Below the pieces are notes generated by a model. The model was not told the origin of the DNA. It did not search any database and saw nothing but the letters and a program-made list of their open reading frames with translations. From Curvibacter microcysteis (GTDB taxonomy: Bacteria > Pseudomonadota > Gammaproteobacteria > Burkholderiales > Burkholderiaceae_C): a stretch of 64,000 bases of DNA. Within the stretch, counting starts at the first letter, position 1; every line of letters begins with the position of its first letter. Shown here piece by piece: positions 46,691 to 55,444 of this stretch. A program made the translations under genes and the position numbers. The stretch covers positions 868,001 through 932,000 of the forward strand of contig NZ_JAQSIO010000001.1 of assembly GCF_028649455.1 (NCBI RefSeq), given 5' to 3'.

Positions 46691-48034
46691 ATGAACGATG
46701 CCCCTGCCGCAGACAGCGCCGCCCCCGCCCCCCGAAGCTCCTGGCTGACCACCCTGAAGGTCTACCTGGAAGCCCCCAGCCTGCGCATGTTGGCCCTGGG
46801 GTTTTCGGCCGGCCTGCCCTTGCTGCTGGTGCTGGGCACGCTGAGTTTTCGCCTGCGCGAAGCCGGTGTGGACCGCACCACCATCGGCTACCTGTCCTGG
46901 GTCGGCCTGGCCTATGGCTTCAAATGGGTCTGGGCACCGCTGGTGGACCGGCTGCCCCTGCCCGGCCTGACGACCTGGCTGGGCCGGCGCCGCAGCTGGC
47001 TGCTGCTGTCGCAGCTGGCCGTCACCGGCGGCCTGGTGGGCATGGCCCTGGTCGACCCGCAACAAGACCTGCACCTGCTGGTGGGCTGCGCGCTGGCGGT
47101 GGCCTTTGGCTCGGCCACGCAGGACATCGCGCTGGACGCCTTCCGAATCGAATCGGCCGACGCCCAGCGCCAGGCCGCGCTGGCCGCGTCCTACCAGACC
47201 GGTTACCGGCTGGCCATGATCTGGGCCGGCGCTGGGGTGCTGTGGGTGGCGGCGCGCGCCGAAGTGCCCTCAGCCAACGCCTACCAACATGCGGCCTGGC
47301 AAAGCGCTTATTTGGTGATGGCGGCCTCGATGGCGGTCGGCATGCTGACCGTGCTGTTTTCTCGCGAGCCCGTGCCTCAACCGTACAAGCCGGCGCGCAA
47401 CGCGGCCGAGTGGCTGCAAGGCGCGCTGATCGAACCCTTTGCCGACTTCCTGCGCCGCTACCGCTGGCAGGCTGCGCTGATCCTGGGCCTGATCGCCGTC
47501 TACCGCATCAGCGATGTGGTGATGGGCATCATGGCCAACCCCTTTTACGTGGACATGGGCTACACCAAGGATGAGGTGGCGGCGGTGACCAAGGTGTATG
47601 GCGTGGTCATGACCCTGCTGGGGGCTTTTGTGGGCGGCGCCCTGTCCATGCGCCTGGGCGTGATGCGCGTGCTGATGCTGGGCGCGGCGCTCAGCGCCGC
47701 CAGCAACCTGCTGTTCGCCTGGCTCGGCGCACGCGGGCACGATGTGAATGGGCTGATCTTCGTGGTCTCGGCGGACAACCTGTCGAGCGGCATCGCCTCG
47801 GCGGCCTTCATCGCGTATTTGTCGTCTTTAACCAACATCAGCTACTCCGCAACGCAGTACGCCCTGTTCAGTTCGATGATGTTGCTGGCCCCCAAATGGC
47901 TGGCGGGCTTCTCGGGTCGCTATGTAGACGCCTTTGGCTACAGCCAATTTTTTGTCTCGACCGCCTTGCTGGGCGTGCCGGTACTGCTGTTGGTGGCGCT
48001 GGCGTCGCGCGTCAAGATAAAGCCAACGCCTTGA
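46691..48034 (+). CDS. ampG: AmpG-type muropeptide permease (MFS)
   Basis: A 447-residue transporter with about 12-14 helices. LRMLALGFSAGLPLLLVLGTLSFRLREAGV and FKWVWAPLVDRLPLP match AmpG, which imports 1,6-anhydro-muropeptides for wall recycling. ATQDIALDAFRIE is also typical. The -10-like TATTAT (46679-46684) ends 6 nt before the ATG without a Shine-Dalgarno, so the mRNA may be leaderless. Confidence 0.92.
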   Translation: MNDAPAADSAAPAPRSSWLTTLKVYLEAPSLRMLALGFSAGLPLLLVLGTLSFRLREAGVDRTTIGYLSWVGLAYGFKWVWAPLVDRLPLPGLTTWLGRRRSWLLLSQLAVTGGLVGMALVDPQQDLHLLVGCALAVAFGSATQDIALDAFRIESADAQRQAALAASYQTGYRLAMIWAGAGVLWVAARAEVPSANAYQHAAWQSAYLVMAASMAVGMLTVLFSREPVPQPYKPARNAAEWLQGALIEPFADFLRRYRWQAALILGLIAVYRISDVVMGIMANPFYVDMGYTKDEVAAVTKVYGVVMTLLGAFVGGALSMRLGVMRVLMLGAALSAASNLLFAWLGARGHDVNGLIFVVSADNLSSGIASAAFIAYLSSLTNISYSATQYALFSSMMLLAPKWLAGFSGRYVDAFGYSQFFVSTALLGVPVLLLVALASRVKIKPTP

Positions 48035-48049
48035 TTTTTGAGGGGACTG

Positions 48050-48070
48050 GTGCTCTAAAAACCAGAGCAC
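48050..48070 (+). terminator. hairpin downstream of ampG
   Basis: GTGCTCT (48050-48056) pairs perfectly with AGAGCAC (48064-48070) around a loop AAAAACC. No T-run follows, so it may be a weak or Rho-assisted terminator for ampG. Confidence 0.4.
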
Positions 48071-48111
48071 TGCGGAGGGCGACAGGCGCTGATCAGCCGC
48101 TCTGGAACGGG

Positions 48112-48126
48112 TTTACTTTACTTTAC
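48112..48126. repeat. TTTAC triple direct repeat before the response-regulator gene
   Basis: TTTAC is repeated three times without gap at 48112-48126, and TTTAC occurs again near 48178, 17 nt before the gene start. Response regulators of the OmpR type bind such direct repeats, so this may be an autoregulatory site. Confidence 0.35.
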
Positions 48127-48194
48127 GGCCACTTCAAGATGTGCCTACAAGTTTGAATGATGATCTGTCAAGCAACTTTACAACGATCACGCCC

Positions 48195-48905
48195 ATGTCC
48201 ACCCAGCTCCTGATGATTGAAGACGATGCCCGCCTGGCCCAGATGGTGGGGGAATACCTCGGCCAATCCGGCTTTGCCGTGGCCCATGCCGCCACCGGTG
48301 CGGCGGGCCTGGAGCGCATGCAAGGCAGCACCGGCGCGCCCGATCTGGTGGTGCTGGACCTGATGTTGCCCGACCTGGACGGCCTGGAAATCTGCCGCCG
48401 CATCCGCTCCCTGCCGGGCGCGCAGGCGCAAACCCCCATCCTGATGCTGACCGCCAAGGGCGATCCGATGGACCGCATCATCGGCCTGGAGCTGGGCGCT
48501 GACGACTACCTGCCCAAGCCGTTTGAGCCGCGCGAGCTGCTGGCCCGCATCCGCGCCATCCTGCGCCGCAAGAACGACAGCGCCAGCGCGCCCTCGCAGT
48601 TGATGCGCTTTGGCTCGCTGGAGATCGACCGCGACGCCCGCAGCGTGACCGTGGGCGGCCAGGCGGCCGAGCTCACCTCCTACCAATTCGACCTGCTGAT
48701 CACCCTGGCCGAGCGCGCCGGCCGCGTGCTCACGCGCGACCAGATCATGGAAGCCGTGCGCGGTCGCGAACTGGAGGCCTTTGACCGCTCGATCGACGTG
48801 CACATGGGCCGCATCCGCCTGGCCATCGAGTCCGATCCCAAGGCCCCCAAGCGCATCCTGACGGTGCGCGGCGTCGGCTACGTGTTTGCCAAACAACAGG
48901 ACTGA
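48195..48905 (+). CDS. OmpR-type response regulator
   Basis: A 236-residue regulator. Receiver domain 1-125 with Asp10/Asp11, phosphoacceptor Asp55 (VVLDLMLPD), Thr in MLTAKGD and Lys in YLPKPFEP; DNA-binding winged helix about 140-232 (LTSYQFDLLITLAERAGRVLTRDQIM). It pairs with the histidine kinase that starts 2 nt after its stop. The signal is unknown. Confidence 0.95.
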   Translation: MSTQLLMIEDDARLAQMVGEYLGQSGFAVAHAATGAAGLERMQGSTGAPDLVVLDLMLPDLDGLEICRRIRSLPGAQAQTPILMLTAKGDPMDRIIGLELGADDYLPKPFEPRELLARIRAILRRKNDSASAPSQLMRFGSLEIDRDARSVTVGGQAAELTSYQFDLLITLAERAGRVLTRDQIMEAVRGRELEAFDRSIDVHMGRIRLAIESDPKAPKRILTVRGVGYVFAKQQD

Positions 48906-48907
48906 GC

Positions 48908-50197
48908 TTGACGCCCCCCCTCCCCCCCGCAGCCCCGGCGACCCCGTTCACCGGCACCCCTTTGCAGCGCCTGACCCGGCGTCTGTATGTGCGCATCTGG
49001 CTGGCCGTGCTGCTGGCCATGGCCGTGCTGACCCTCGGTGTGGCCGGTGCCTGGCGCTTGGCCAGTGACCCGCCCCTGCGGGAGGCCGTGGTGCGCAATG
49101 CCACGGGTGAGGTGGTGGGATCCGGCTCCCTGCGCCTGCGCCCGCCGCCGCCCAATGAGGCCGGAGGCCCTCCCTTGGGGCCCCCGCCCCACGCCGGCCC
49201 CGAAGGAGGACCACCGCCCCACGCGGGCGAGCCCCACCTGGGCCGCACGGGGCCCGAGTTCGTGGTCAAGATGGACAGCGGTGAGGTGCTCAACATCCAC
49301 CTGCCGCGCCCGCCGCGCAACATCGTGGGCAAGCCTTTTGGCTTTTTCTGGACCCTGGGCCTGTGTGCGATCGCCGTCGCCCTGGCCACCTACCCCATCA
49401 TCCGCAAGCTCACGCGCCGGCTTGAAGAACTGCAGCGCAGCGTTGAGCGCTGGGGCGATGGCGATTTGTCCGTGCGCGTGCCTGTCAAGGGGCACGATGA
49501 GGTGGCCTACCTGGCGGGACGCTTCAACCACGCCGCCGAGCGCATCCAGACCCTGATGCAGTCGCACAAGGCCTTGCTGGCCAATGCCTCGCACGAACTG
49601 CGCTCGCCTCTGGCACGCATCCGCATGGGCGTGGAGCTGATGGGCACCCAGGCCGCGCCCGGCTTTCGTGAAGAGATCAAGCGCAACATCGCCGAGCTGG
49701 ACCAGTTGATCGATGAAATCCTGCTGGCCAGCCGGCTCGACGCCAGCGAGGCCGACCTGGGCACCCTGGAATCGGTGGATTTGGTGGGCCTGTCGGCCGA
49801 GGAATGTGCGCGCGTCGGTGCCGAGCTTGAGGCCGACGACGGCAGCAGTGAACTGGCCGTCACCGGCGTGGCCAAGCTGCTGCGCCGCGCCGTGCGCAAC
49901 CTGCTGGAGAACGCGCGCCGCTACGGCCAGGGTGACATCAGCGTCAAGCTGTCGCGCCAAGGCCCGCTGATTTTGCTGGCCGTGTGCGACCGGGGGCCCG
50001 GCGTGCCGCCCGCGCTGCGCGAGCGCATTTTTGAGCCCTTCTACCGCCTGCCTGGCGCCAGCGAGCGCGAGGGCGGCGTGGGCCTGGGCCTGGCCCTGGT
50101 CAAGTCGATCGCCGAGCGCCACGGGGGCAGCGTGCACTGCGAAGAGCACGAAGGCGGTGGCGCCTGCTTTGTGCTGACCCTGCCGCACACGCCCTGA
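48908..50197 (+). CDS. sensor histidine kinase with Pro/His-rich periplasmic loop
   Basis: A 429-residue kinase with TTG start; AGGA lies 6 nt upstream. TM1 is about 28-48 and TM2 146-163; between them is an unusual periplasmic loop with a Pro/Gly/His-rich tract at 79-112 (two copies of PPPHAG). HAMP follows, then the H-box with His229 (NASHELRSPLARIRM), N-box LLENARRYG, and G-boxes DRGPGVP and GVGLGLALVK. The His-rich tract may bind metal. Partner of the response regulator just upstream. Confidence 0.93.
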   Translation: MTPPLPPAAPATPFTGTPLQRLTRRLYVRIWLAVLLAMAVLTLGVAGAWRLASDPPLREAVVRNATGEVVGSGSLRLRPPPPNEAGGPPLGPPPHAGPEGGPPPHAGEPHLGRTGPEFVVKMDSGEVLNIHLPRPPRNIVGKPFGFFWTLGLCAIAVALATYPIIRKLTRRLEELQRSVERWGDGDLSVRVPVKGHDEVAYLAGRFNHAAERIQTLMQSHKALLANASHELRSPLARIRMGVELMGTQAAPGFREEIKRNIAELDQLIDEILLASRLDASEADLGTLESVDLVGLSAEECARVGAELEADDGSSELAVTGVAKLLRRAVRNLLENARRYGQGDISVKLSRQGPLILLAVCDRGPGVPPALRERIFEPFYRLPGASEREGGVGLGLALVKSIAERHGGSVHCEEHEGGGACFVLTLPHTP

Positions 50198-50232
50198 GCC
50201 TCCACGGTCCGTGCCCTGATGCCCACCCCGCC

Positions 50233-51105
50233 TCAGCCAGCCGACGCCATGCCGCCCTCCTGCAAGGCTTGCACCAAGGCCCGCAAGGCGGCAGACACAG
50301 GCTCTTGGCGGGTCACCAGCCAGGTGATCTGACGCGCCCAGGCCTCGGGCAGCGACTGCACCTGCAGCCCTCGGGTGTCGATGCCACTCAGCACGGCCCG
50401 GGGCAGCAGCCCCAAGCCCATGCCCGCGGTCACCGCCGCCGCCAGCGCATGGTAGGAGCCGATCTCGGTCGCCGGCCCGGGTGGCAGGCCTTGCGCCCGG
50501 GCCCAATCCAGCGCGACCTCGCGGTAGGCGCAGCCGGCACTGAAGGTCACCAGGCCGGGCGGCAGGGGCGACGCCAGGGTCGAGTCGACCGACGGCGGAA
50601 GCGGGGCAATCAACACCAACTCCTCTTCAAACACAGGCTGCCAGTGCAGGGCGGGCCGGTTCGCCGGGCCGGCCACCAGCACGGCGTCCAGCGCATGCTG
50701 CTCCAGGCCTTGCAACAAGGCGCCGGTGGTCCCTGTGCGCAACGACAAGCGCATGCCCGGTTGGCCCCGGCGCAGCTGCGCCAGCACAGGCGCCAGGCGC
50801 ACAGCGGCGGTGCTTTCCATGGCGCCCAGACACAGCACGGCCCCGGGGCCGGTGCCCGCCAGCTCCTGGCGCAGCGCGACCAGGTCCTGCACCAGGGCGG
50901 CACTGCGCTCGTAGAGGTGGCGGCCCTCGGGGGTGAGTTGCAGGCGGCGGCCGGCGCGCTCGAACAAGGCACACCCCAGGTCGCGCTCCAGGGCCGACAG
51001 GCGCGCCGAGATGCTGGACTGCACGCGGTGCAGCTGGGTGGCGGCCGCCGTCACCCCGCCGTGTTCCACCACGGCCCGAAACGTCTGCAGATCGGCAAAA
51101 TCCAT
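50233..51105 (-). CDS. LysR family transcriptional regulator
   Basis: A 290-residue regulator. The LysR helix-turn-helix occupies residues 2-60 (FADLQTFRAVVEHGGVTAAATQL, HRVQSSISARLSALERDLG). I start at 51105, where homology begins. It is divergent from the nitronate monooxygenase gene, its likely target. Confidence 0.93.
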   Translation of the reverse strand: MDFADLQTFRAVVEHGGVTAAATQLHRVQSSISARLSALERDLGCALFERAGRRLQLTPEGRHLYERSAALVQDLVALRQELAGTGPGAVLCLGAMESTAAVRLAPVLAQLRRGQPGMRLSLRTGTTGALLQGLEQHALDAVLVAGPANRPALHWQPVFEEELVLIAPLPPSVDSTLASPLPPGLVTFSAGCAYREVALDWARAQGLPPGPATEIGSYHALAAAVTAGMGLGLLPRAVLSGIDTRGLQVQSLPEAWARQITWLVTRQEPVSAALRALVQALQEGGMASAG

Positions 51106-51110
51106 ACTTC

Positions 51111-51149
51111 GTCCAAATCGATGAATGGCTTCATTTTTATTCGTTGGAC
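51111..51149. promoter_or_regulatory. nested inverted repeats in the LysR/NMO control region
   Basis: GTCCAA (51111-51116) and TTGGAC (51144-51149) are inverted around 27 nt; inside lies ATGAA-TGGC-TTCAT (51121-51134). This AT-rich 75-bp region between divergent genes is where a LysR protein would bind. Confidence 0.45.
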
Positions 51150-51179
51150 TCGCTTTGTCACGCCCACCACAATCGGCCC

Positions 51180-52217
51180 ATGAACCAGCCCACCCGCCCC
51201 GCCCTCCCCGCCGCATCAACCTCGCTCTGGCCCGACTCCCGCTTCAGCCAGCGCTACGGCCTGAGCCTGCCCGTGGCCCTGGCGCCCATGGCCCTGGCCT
51301 CGGGTGGCGCCCTGGCCGCCGCCTGCGCCGACGCCGGCGCCCTGGGCCTGGTGGGGGGTGGATATGGCGATCTCGCCTGGACCCAACGTGAGTACACACT
51401 CGCATTGCAGGCCAAATCTACACGACGCATTGGCTGCGGCTTCATCACCTGGAAGCTGGACGAAGACGCCTCCGCCTTGGACTGGCTGCTGGACCAGGCC
51501 GAGGCCGATTTGCCGCGCGCCCTGATGCTGTCCTTTGGCGACCCCCGGCCCTATGCGGCGCGCCTGCAAGCCCGGGGCGTGGACCTGATCTGCCAGATCC
51601 AGCGCCTGGAGCAACTGCCGCTGGCCCTGGAAGCCGGCGCCCAGGTGGTGGTGGCCCAGGGCGCCGAAGCGGGCGGGCACGGCATGAACGCCTTGAACGG
51701 CCGCGCCACCTTCACCCTGGTGCCTGAGCTGGCCGACGCCCTGGCCGCCCAGTCGCCGGCCACCTTGCTGCTGGCCGCTGGGGGCATTGCCGACGGCCGC
51801 ACCCTGGCCGCCAGCCGCGTGCTGGGGGCCGACGGCGCCCTGGTCGGTTCGCGCCTGTGGGCCAGCCAGGAGAGCCTGGCGCCCGCCGGGGCCAAGGCCC
51901 AAGCGGTGGCCAGCACGGGCGACGGCACGGCGCGCTCCGAGGTGTTTGACATCCTGCGCCGCAAGAACTGGCCGGCGCCCTTTGACTTTCGCGCCCTGCG
52001 CAACCCACTGCACCAGGCCTGGGAGTCGCATGTGGAGGCCCTGCGCCAAGACCCGGCCGCCGCCCGCGCTGACTACGACGCCGGCGTGGCAGAACAGGAC
52101 TACCGCCGCGCCCACGCCACCGTGGGTGAGGGCGTGGGTTTGATTCACGACTGCCCGCCCGCCGCGCAGATCTTGCAAGCGATGGGCGAGGAAGCACGCC
52201 AACGCCTGGGCGGCTGA
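51180..52217 (+). CDS. nitronate monooxygenase family protein
   Basis: A 345-residue FMN TIM-barrel protein. VALAPMALASGGALAAACADAGALGLVGGG is the N-terminal FMN-binding part, and AQVVVAQGAEAGGHG and LLLAAGGIADGRTL are family signatures. Members oxidise nitronates such as propionate 3-nitronate; some are enoyl-reductase relatives. No Shine-Dalgarno; CACAAT (51168-51173) ends 6 nt before the ATG. Confidence 0.92.
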   Translation: MNQPTRPALPAASTSLWPDSRFSQRYGLSLPVALAPMALASGGALAAACADAGALGLVGGGYGDLAWTQREYTLALQAKSTRRIGCGFITWKLDEDASALDWLLDQAEADLPRALMLSFGDPRPYAARLQARGVDLICQIQRLEQLPLALEAGAQVVVAQGAEAGGHGMNALNGRATFTLVPELADALAAQSPATLLLAAGGIADGRTLAASRVLGADGALVGSRLWASQESLAPAGAKAQAVASTGDGTARSEVFDILRRKNWPAPFDFRALRNPLHQAWESHVEALRQDPAAARADYDAGVAEQDYRRAHATVGEGVGLIHDCPPAAQILQAMGEEARQRLGG

Positions 52218-52279
52218 GGGGGAATCAGGCGCGCGAAGCGGCACCAGGCCGCCCGTTCAAAGAACGCAGGCGGCGGGCC

Positions 52280-53254
52280 TCAGTTCTGCCAGGGCTGGTC
52301 AAAGGCCGAACGGGCCATGTGGGGCGGCTGAGGGTTCAGGGCGACCCCAGCCAGCACCTCTTCGTAGCACTGCAGGTAGCCCCGCGCCATGGTCTCGGCG
52401 CTGAAGCGTTGCAGCACCGCGGCCTGGCAGGCGCGCGGGTCGCCGCGCCAGGCGCGCACGGCCTCGGCCAGCGCCGACGCGCTGGCGGCCAGGGTGCCGC
52501 AGTCAGCCGGCACCAGCTCAGGCAAGGCGCCGTAGGGGGTGGCGAACACCGGGCAACCAAAATAAAGGCTCTCGATCACCGCCAGGCCAAAGGGCTCGTG
52601 CCAGCGCACCGGCAAGATCAGGCCGCGCGAGGCGTTGAGCAAATCAAACTTCTGCTGCCCGCCCACCATGCCAAAAAAGTGCACGCGCGGCGACCAGGTG
52701 AAGCGAAAGCCACGCCGCAGGTTGAGCCGCGTGCCGCCCAGCACGTCCAGTTCAACCCCGGCCAGGGCCGCCACACGGATCGCGCCCTTGACGTTTTTCA
52801 CCCGCCAGGCCGCCTTGCCCAGGAAGTGATGGTGGGCGCGCGGGCGATCGAAGTCGACCGGCCCATAGGCCGACCAGTCCAGGCCATTGAGCACATAGCG
52901 GGCACTGCCGTGGCGCTGCGCATGGTTGCGCGAGACAAATACCGTGTTCAGCGCCAGGGGGTCGGGGTCGCGGCCATTGCCGTGCTCGGTCACCACAAAG
53001 GGGCGGCCGATGTCGGTCTTGGGATTGAACTGGAAGTGCACCACATCCACATCGGCCGGGATCTGCGCCGCCCAGGGCTGGCCCGGGCGGATGGGCAACA
53101 CCTGGGCGAAATCGCAGTGCGAGCCCTCAGGCACCAGGTAGCTGACGCGGTGGCCCAAGCCCACCAGGGCGCGACCCAGGTCCCAAATCACACGCTCGGT
53201 GCCGCCATAGGCAAACACCGGGATGGGCGCATTGTTGACCAGCAAGACATGCAT
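52280..53254 (-). CDS. family 4 glycosyltransferase
   Basis: A 324-residue GT-B fold glycosyltransferase. The N-terminal AYGGTERVIWDLGRALVGLGHRV is the acceptor-side loop, and LPVRWHEPFGLAVIESLYFGCPVFATPYGALPEL contains the EPFGL-x-x-IE donor-binding motif (given in part). It would add a sugar to an LPS core or exopolysaccharide. Fourth of four glycan genes on the minus strand. Confidence 0.93.
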   Translation of the reverse strand: MHVLLVNNAPIPVFAYGGTERVIWDLGRALVGLGHRVSYLVPEGSHCDFAQVLPIRPGQPWAAQIPADVDVVHFQFNPKTDIGRPFVVTEHGNGRDPDPLALNTVFVSRNHAQRHGSARYVLNGLDWSAYGPVDFDRPRAHHHFLGKAAWRVKNVKGAIRVAALAGVELDVLGGTRLNLRRGFRFTWSPRVHFFGMVGGQQKFDLLNASRGLILPVRWHEPFGLAVIESLYFGCPVFATPYGALPELVPADCGTLAASASALAEAVRAWRGDPRACQAAVLQRFSAETMARGYLQCYEEVLAGVALNPQPPHMARSAFDQPWQN

Positions 53255-53269
53255 TGGCGGGCTCCGGCT

Positions 53270-54583
53270 TCAGGCGGCGGGGGTGGGCGCGGCGGCCGCA
53301 AGCGGCGGCACGGTCGGCTCAGGCTGGCGCAGCGCGCCGTACATCAGCAAGGTCATGAACAGGTAGAACATGGTGCCGCTGTTGTGGCCCAGAAAAGCCT
53401 GCGTCAAGCCAAAGCCCAAGTAAGCCAGCGGCATCATCAAGGCCGCCAGTTGCAAGCCTTGCCGTTCAGGCGACAGGGCTTGGCCCCACCGGGGCCAGAA
53501 CAACCACAGCACCGAGCCATACAAGCCCAGCACCGAAAGCAGGCCCAGCAGCCCGCGCTTGGCGAACACGTCCAAGAACTCGTTGTGTGCATGGCCGTAG
53601 ACCAGCACCACGGCCGGGGCTTCACCCGCGGCAACCATGCGGTGCTTTTCCTGCTCATAGCCGGCCTGGGTCCAGCCCAGCAAAGGACGCTGCAGGCCCA
53701 TGTGCCAAGCGGCCTTCCAGTGCGCCAGGCGCTGGCCGACCGAGTTGTCCGAATGGCCTGTGGTCTCGTACTGCCGAACCTCGTCCACCGCCAATTCCAG
53801 CCGGTGCACCAGGGTCGGGCCCAAGGCGCCCACCAGCACGACCAGGGACAAACCCAGCGCCGTCAGGGCCAGCAGCAGGCGTTTCAAAGGGATGTAGCGG
53901 CGCACCAGGAACACCAGCACGGGCAAGATGAACAGCAGCGACAACCAGCCGCCGCGCGCCTGCGACAGCAGCGAAGCCACCAGGCCCAGCACCATGCCCA
54001 CGCCCAGCGCCAGGCGCCAGACCAGACGGCGCGGCCCCTCGGGCCAGGTCATGGCGCCCACCAGGCACATCACGGCCATCAAAAGGCTGAGGTTGCCGTA
54101 CTGGATGGCATTGGTGAACCCTTCGGTGCGCCACATGCCCTGCACCAGGTACTGGTAGAGCGACACCAGGCCACTGAGGCTGGCCCCCGCCGCCAGCCCC
54201 GCCCACAAGGCCCTCGGGCGCGGCGGGTAGCGCAGCACAAAGAACAAACAGGGCAAGGCCAGGAAGTACTTGAGCGGCTTGTCCAGCCCACGCCAGCTGC
54301 CCTGGCTGATCACCGCATCGACCAGCCAGTCCAGGCCCATGAACACCAGCGCCGCGACCAGCCAGCGCAGCTGAGCCCAGTCCGGCGGACGATGCCACCA
54401 GTGGCGCACCGTCAGTAAGGACGCGAACAACAGCAAGGTCGCCCCCCAGGAATAACCGCTGGGCAGGCACAGCGACAGCGCCGGCAGGGCAAAGGCGGCC
54501 AGTGAAGACGCACGCTCGGCCGGCGACCACTCGCCCGCAGACACCGGCCCTGGTGGCGCGGTCGATGGGGAGGTGGGCTGCAT
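53270..54583 (-). CDS. O-antigen ligase family protein
   Basis: A 437-residue inner-membrane protein with 11-12 helices and a large periplasmic loop holding the Wzy_C motif region (GWTQAGYEQ..., VYGHAHNEFLDVFAKRGLLG). The conserved His in GHAHNEFL is typical of WaaL and related ligases that join glycans to lipid A-core. ATG 54583 lies 2 nt after the preceding glycosyltransferase stop. Confidence 0.92.
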   Translation of the reverse strand: MQPTSPSTAPPGPVSAGEWSPAERASSLAAFALPALSLCLPSGYSWGATLLLFASLLTVRHWWHRPPDWAQLRWLVAALVFMGLDWLVDAVISQGSWRGLDKPLKYFLALPCLFFVLRYPPRPRALWAGLAAGASLSGLVSLYQYLVQGMWRTEGFTNAIQYGNLSLLMAVMCLVGAMTWPEGPRRLVWRLALGVGMVLGLVASLLSQARGGWLSLLFILPVLVFLVRRYIPLKRLLLALTALGLSLVVLVGALGPTLVHRLELAVDEVRQYETTGHSDNSVGQRLAHWKAAWHMGLQRPLLGWTQAGYEQEKHRMVAAGEAPAVVLVYGHAHNEFLDVFAKRGLLGLLSVLGLYGSVLWLFWPRWGQALSPERQGLQLAALMMPLAYLGFGLTQAFLGHNSGTMFYLFMTLLMYGALRQPEPTVPPLAAAAPTPAA

Positions 54584-54585
54584 GG

Positions 54586-55422
54586 TCAACGCCCCACCGA
54601 TTGGCTGAGGCTCTCGCGGTCGTAGTACAGCGCGGCGTAGCGGAAGAAACACTCCAGCGCGATGAAGTAGCAAAACAGAAAGCCCGGACCACCGCCCAGA
54701 AAGCCAAGCCGGAACACGTACAGGCGCAAGAAGATGGCAAAGGCCGAGGCCATGCCGCGCAGCACGCCGCCACGCTTGCCGGCCTGGGCGCGCTTGGCCG
54801 CGCCCAGCATGGCGTACTGGGTCAGCTTCTCCAGGCTGCCGCGCACGGTTTCGCGCGAATAGTGCAGCAGCCGGGCCTTGAAGGCATGGCGCGGCACCGG
54901 CTGGTCCTGGGGCTTGAGCACGGCGTGCTCGTGCACCACGCCCTCGTAGCGCTCCAGCATGTCACGGCGGAACATGCGGTCCAGGCGCGACTGCGACAAA
55001 AAGTACTTCAGCTCGCGGCCATAGGCCACCACGCTCCACTCGATGGCCCAGATGGCGCGCTCGCCCGAGCGCACCGCCGCCTCGATCTGGGCTTGCAAGG
55101 CTGGGGTGATGAGCTCATCCGCGTCCAGGTAGAACAAATAATCGCCGCGCGCGTGCGACAGCAGGCGTGTGCGCTGCACGGCAAAGCCCTGCCAGTCGGG
55201 GTACAGGTGCACCTCGGCCCCCAGGCCCTGGGCCAAGGCCACCGTGTTGTCGGTGCTGCCGCTGTCCACCACGATCACTTGGTCGGCGAAGGCGGCGCTG
55301 CGCACGCAGGCCTCGATGTGGTGGGCCTCGTTTTTGGTCAGGATGCCGATGGTCAGGCTGGGCCGGTCGGTGGGCCAGGCAGCGGCCACGGGGCCAGACA
55401 CGGAGGAGGAGGGGGTCGACAT
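54586..55422 (-). CDS. family 2 glycosyltransferase (WaaE/KdtX-like)
   Basis: A 278-residue GT-A enzyme. LTIGILTKNEAHHIEACVRS, VIVVDSGSTDNTVALAQGLGA and YLFYLDADELI (the DxD motif) match the LPS core beta-glucosyltransferase branch. The C-terminal part has one or two hydrophobic stretches (LYVFRLGFLGGGPGFLFCYFI). The start at 55422 is chosen where the family begins after a Ser-rich lead. Confidence 0.93.
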   Translation of the reverse strand: MSTPSSSVSGPVAAAWPTDRPSLTIGILTKNEAHHIEACVRSAAFADQVIVVDSGSTDNTVALAQGLGAEVHLYPDWQGFAVQRTRLLSHARGDYLFYLDADELITPALQAQIEAAVRSGERAIWAIEWSVVAYGRELKYFLSQSRLDRMFRRDMLERYEGVVHEHAVLKPQDQPVPRHAFKARLLHYSRETVRGSLEKLTQYAMLGAAKRAQAGKRGGVLRGMASAFAIFLRLYVFRLGFLGGGPGFLFCYFIALECFFRYAALYYDRESLSQSVGR

Positions 55423-55444
55423 GGTGCTCGTCAAAAAAAGAGGC

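Noticed and set aside
51144-51180. Upstream start for the nitronate monooxygenase
   Set aside because: It would lie inside the inverted-repeat control region and adds 12 residues without homology; the ATG at 51180 fits better.
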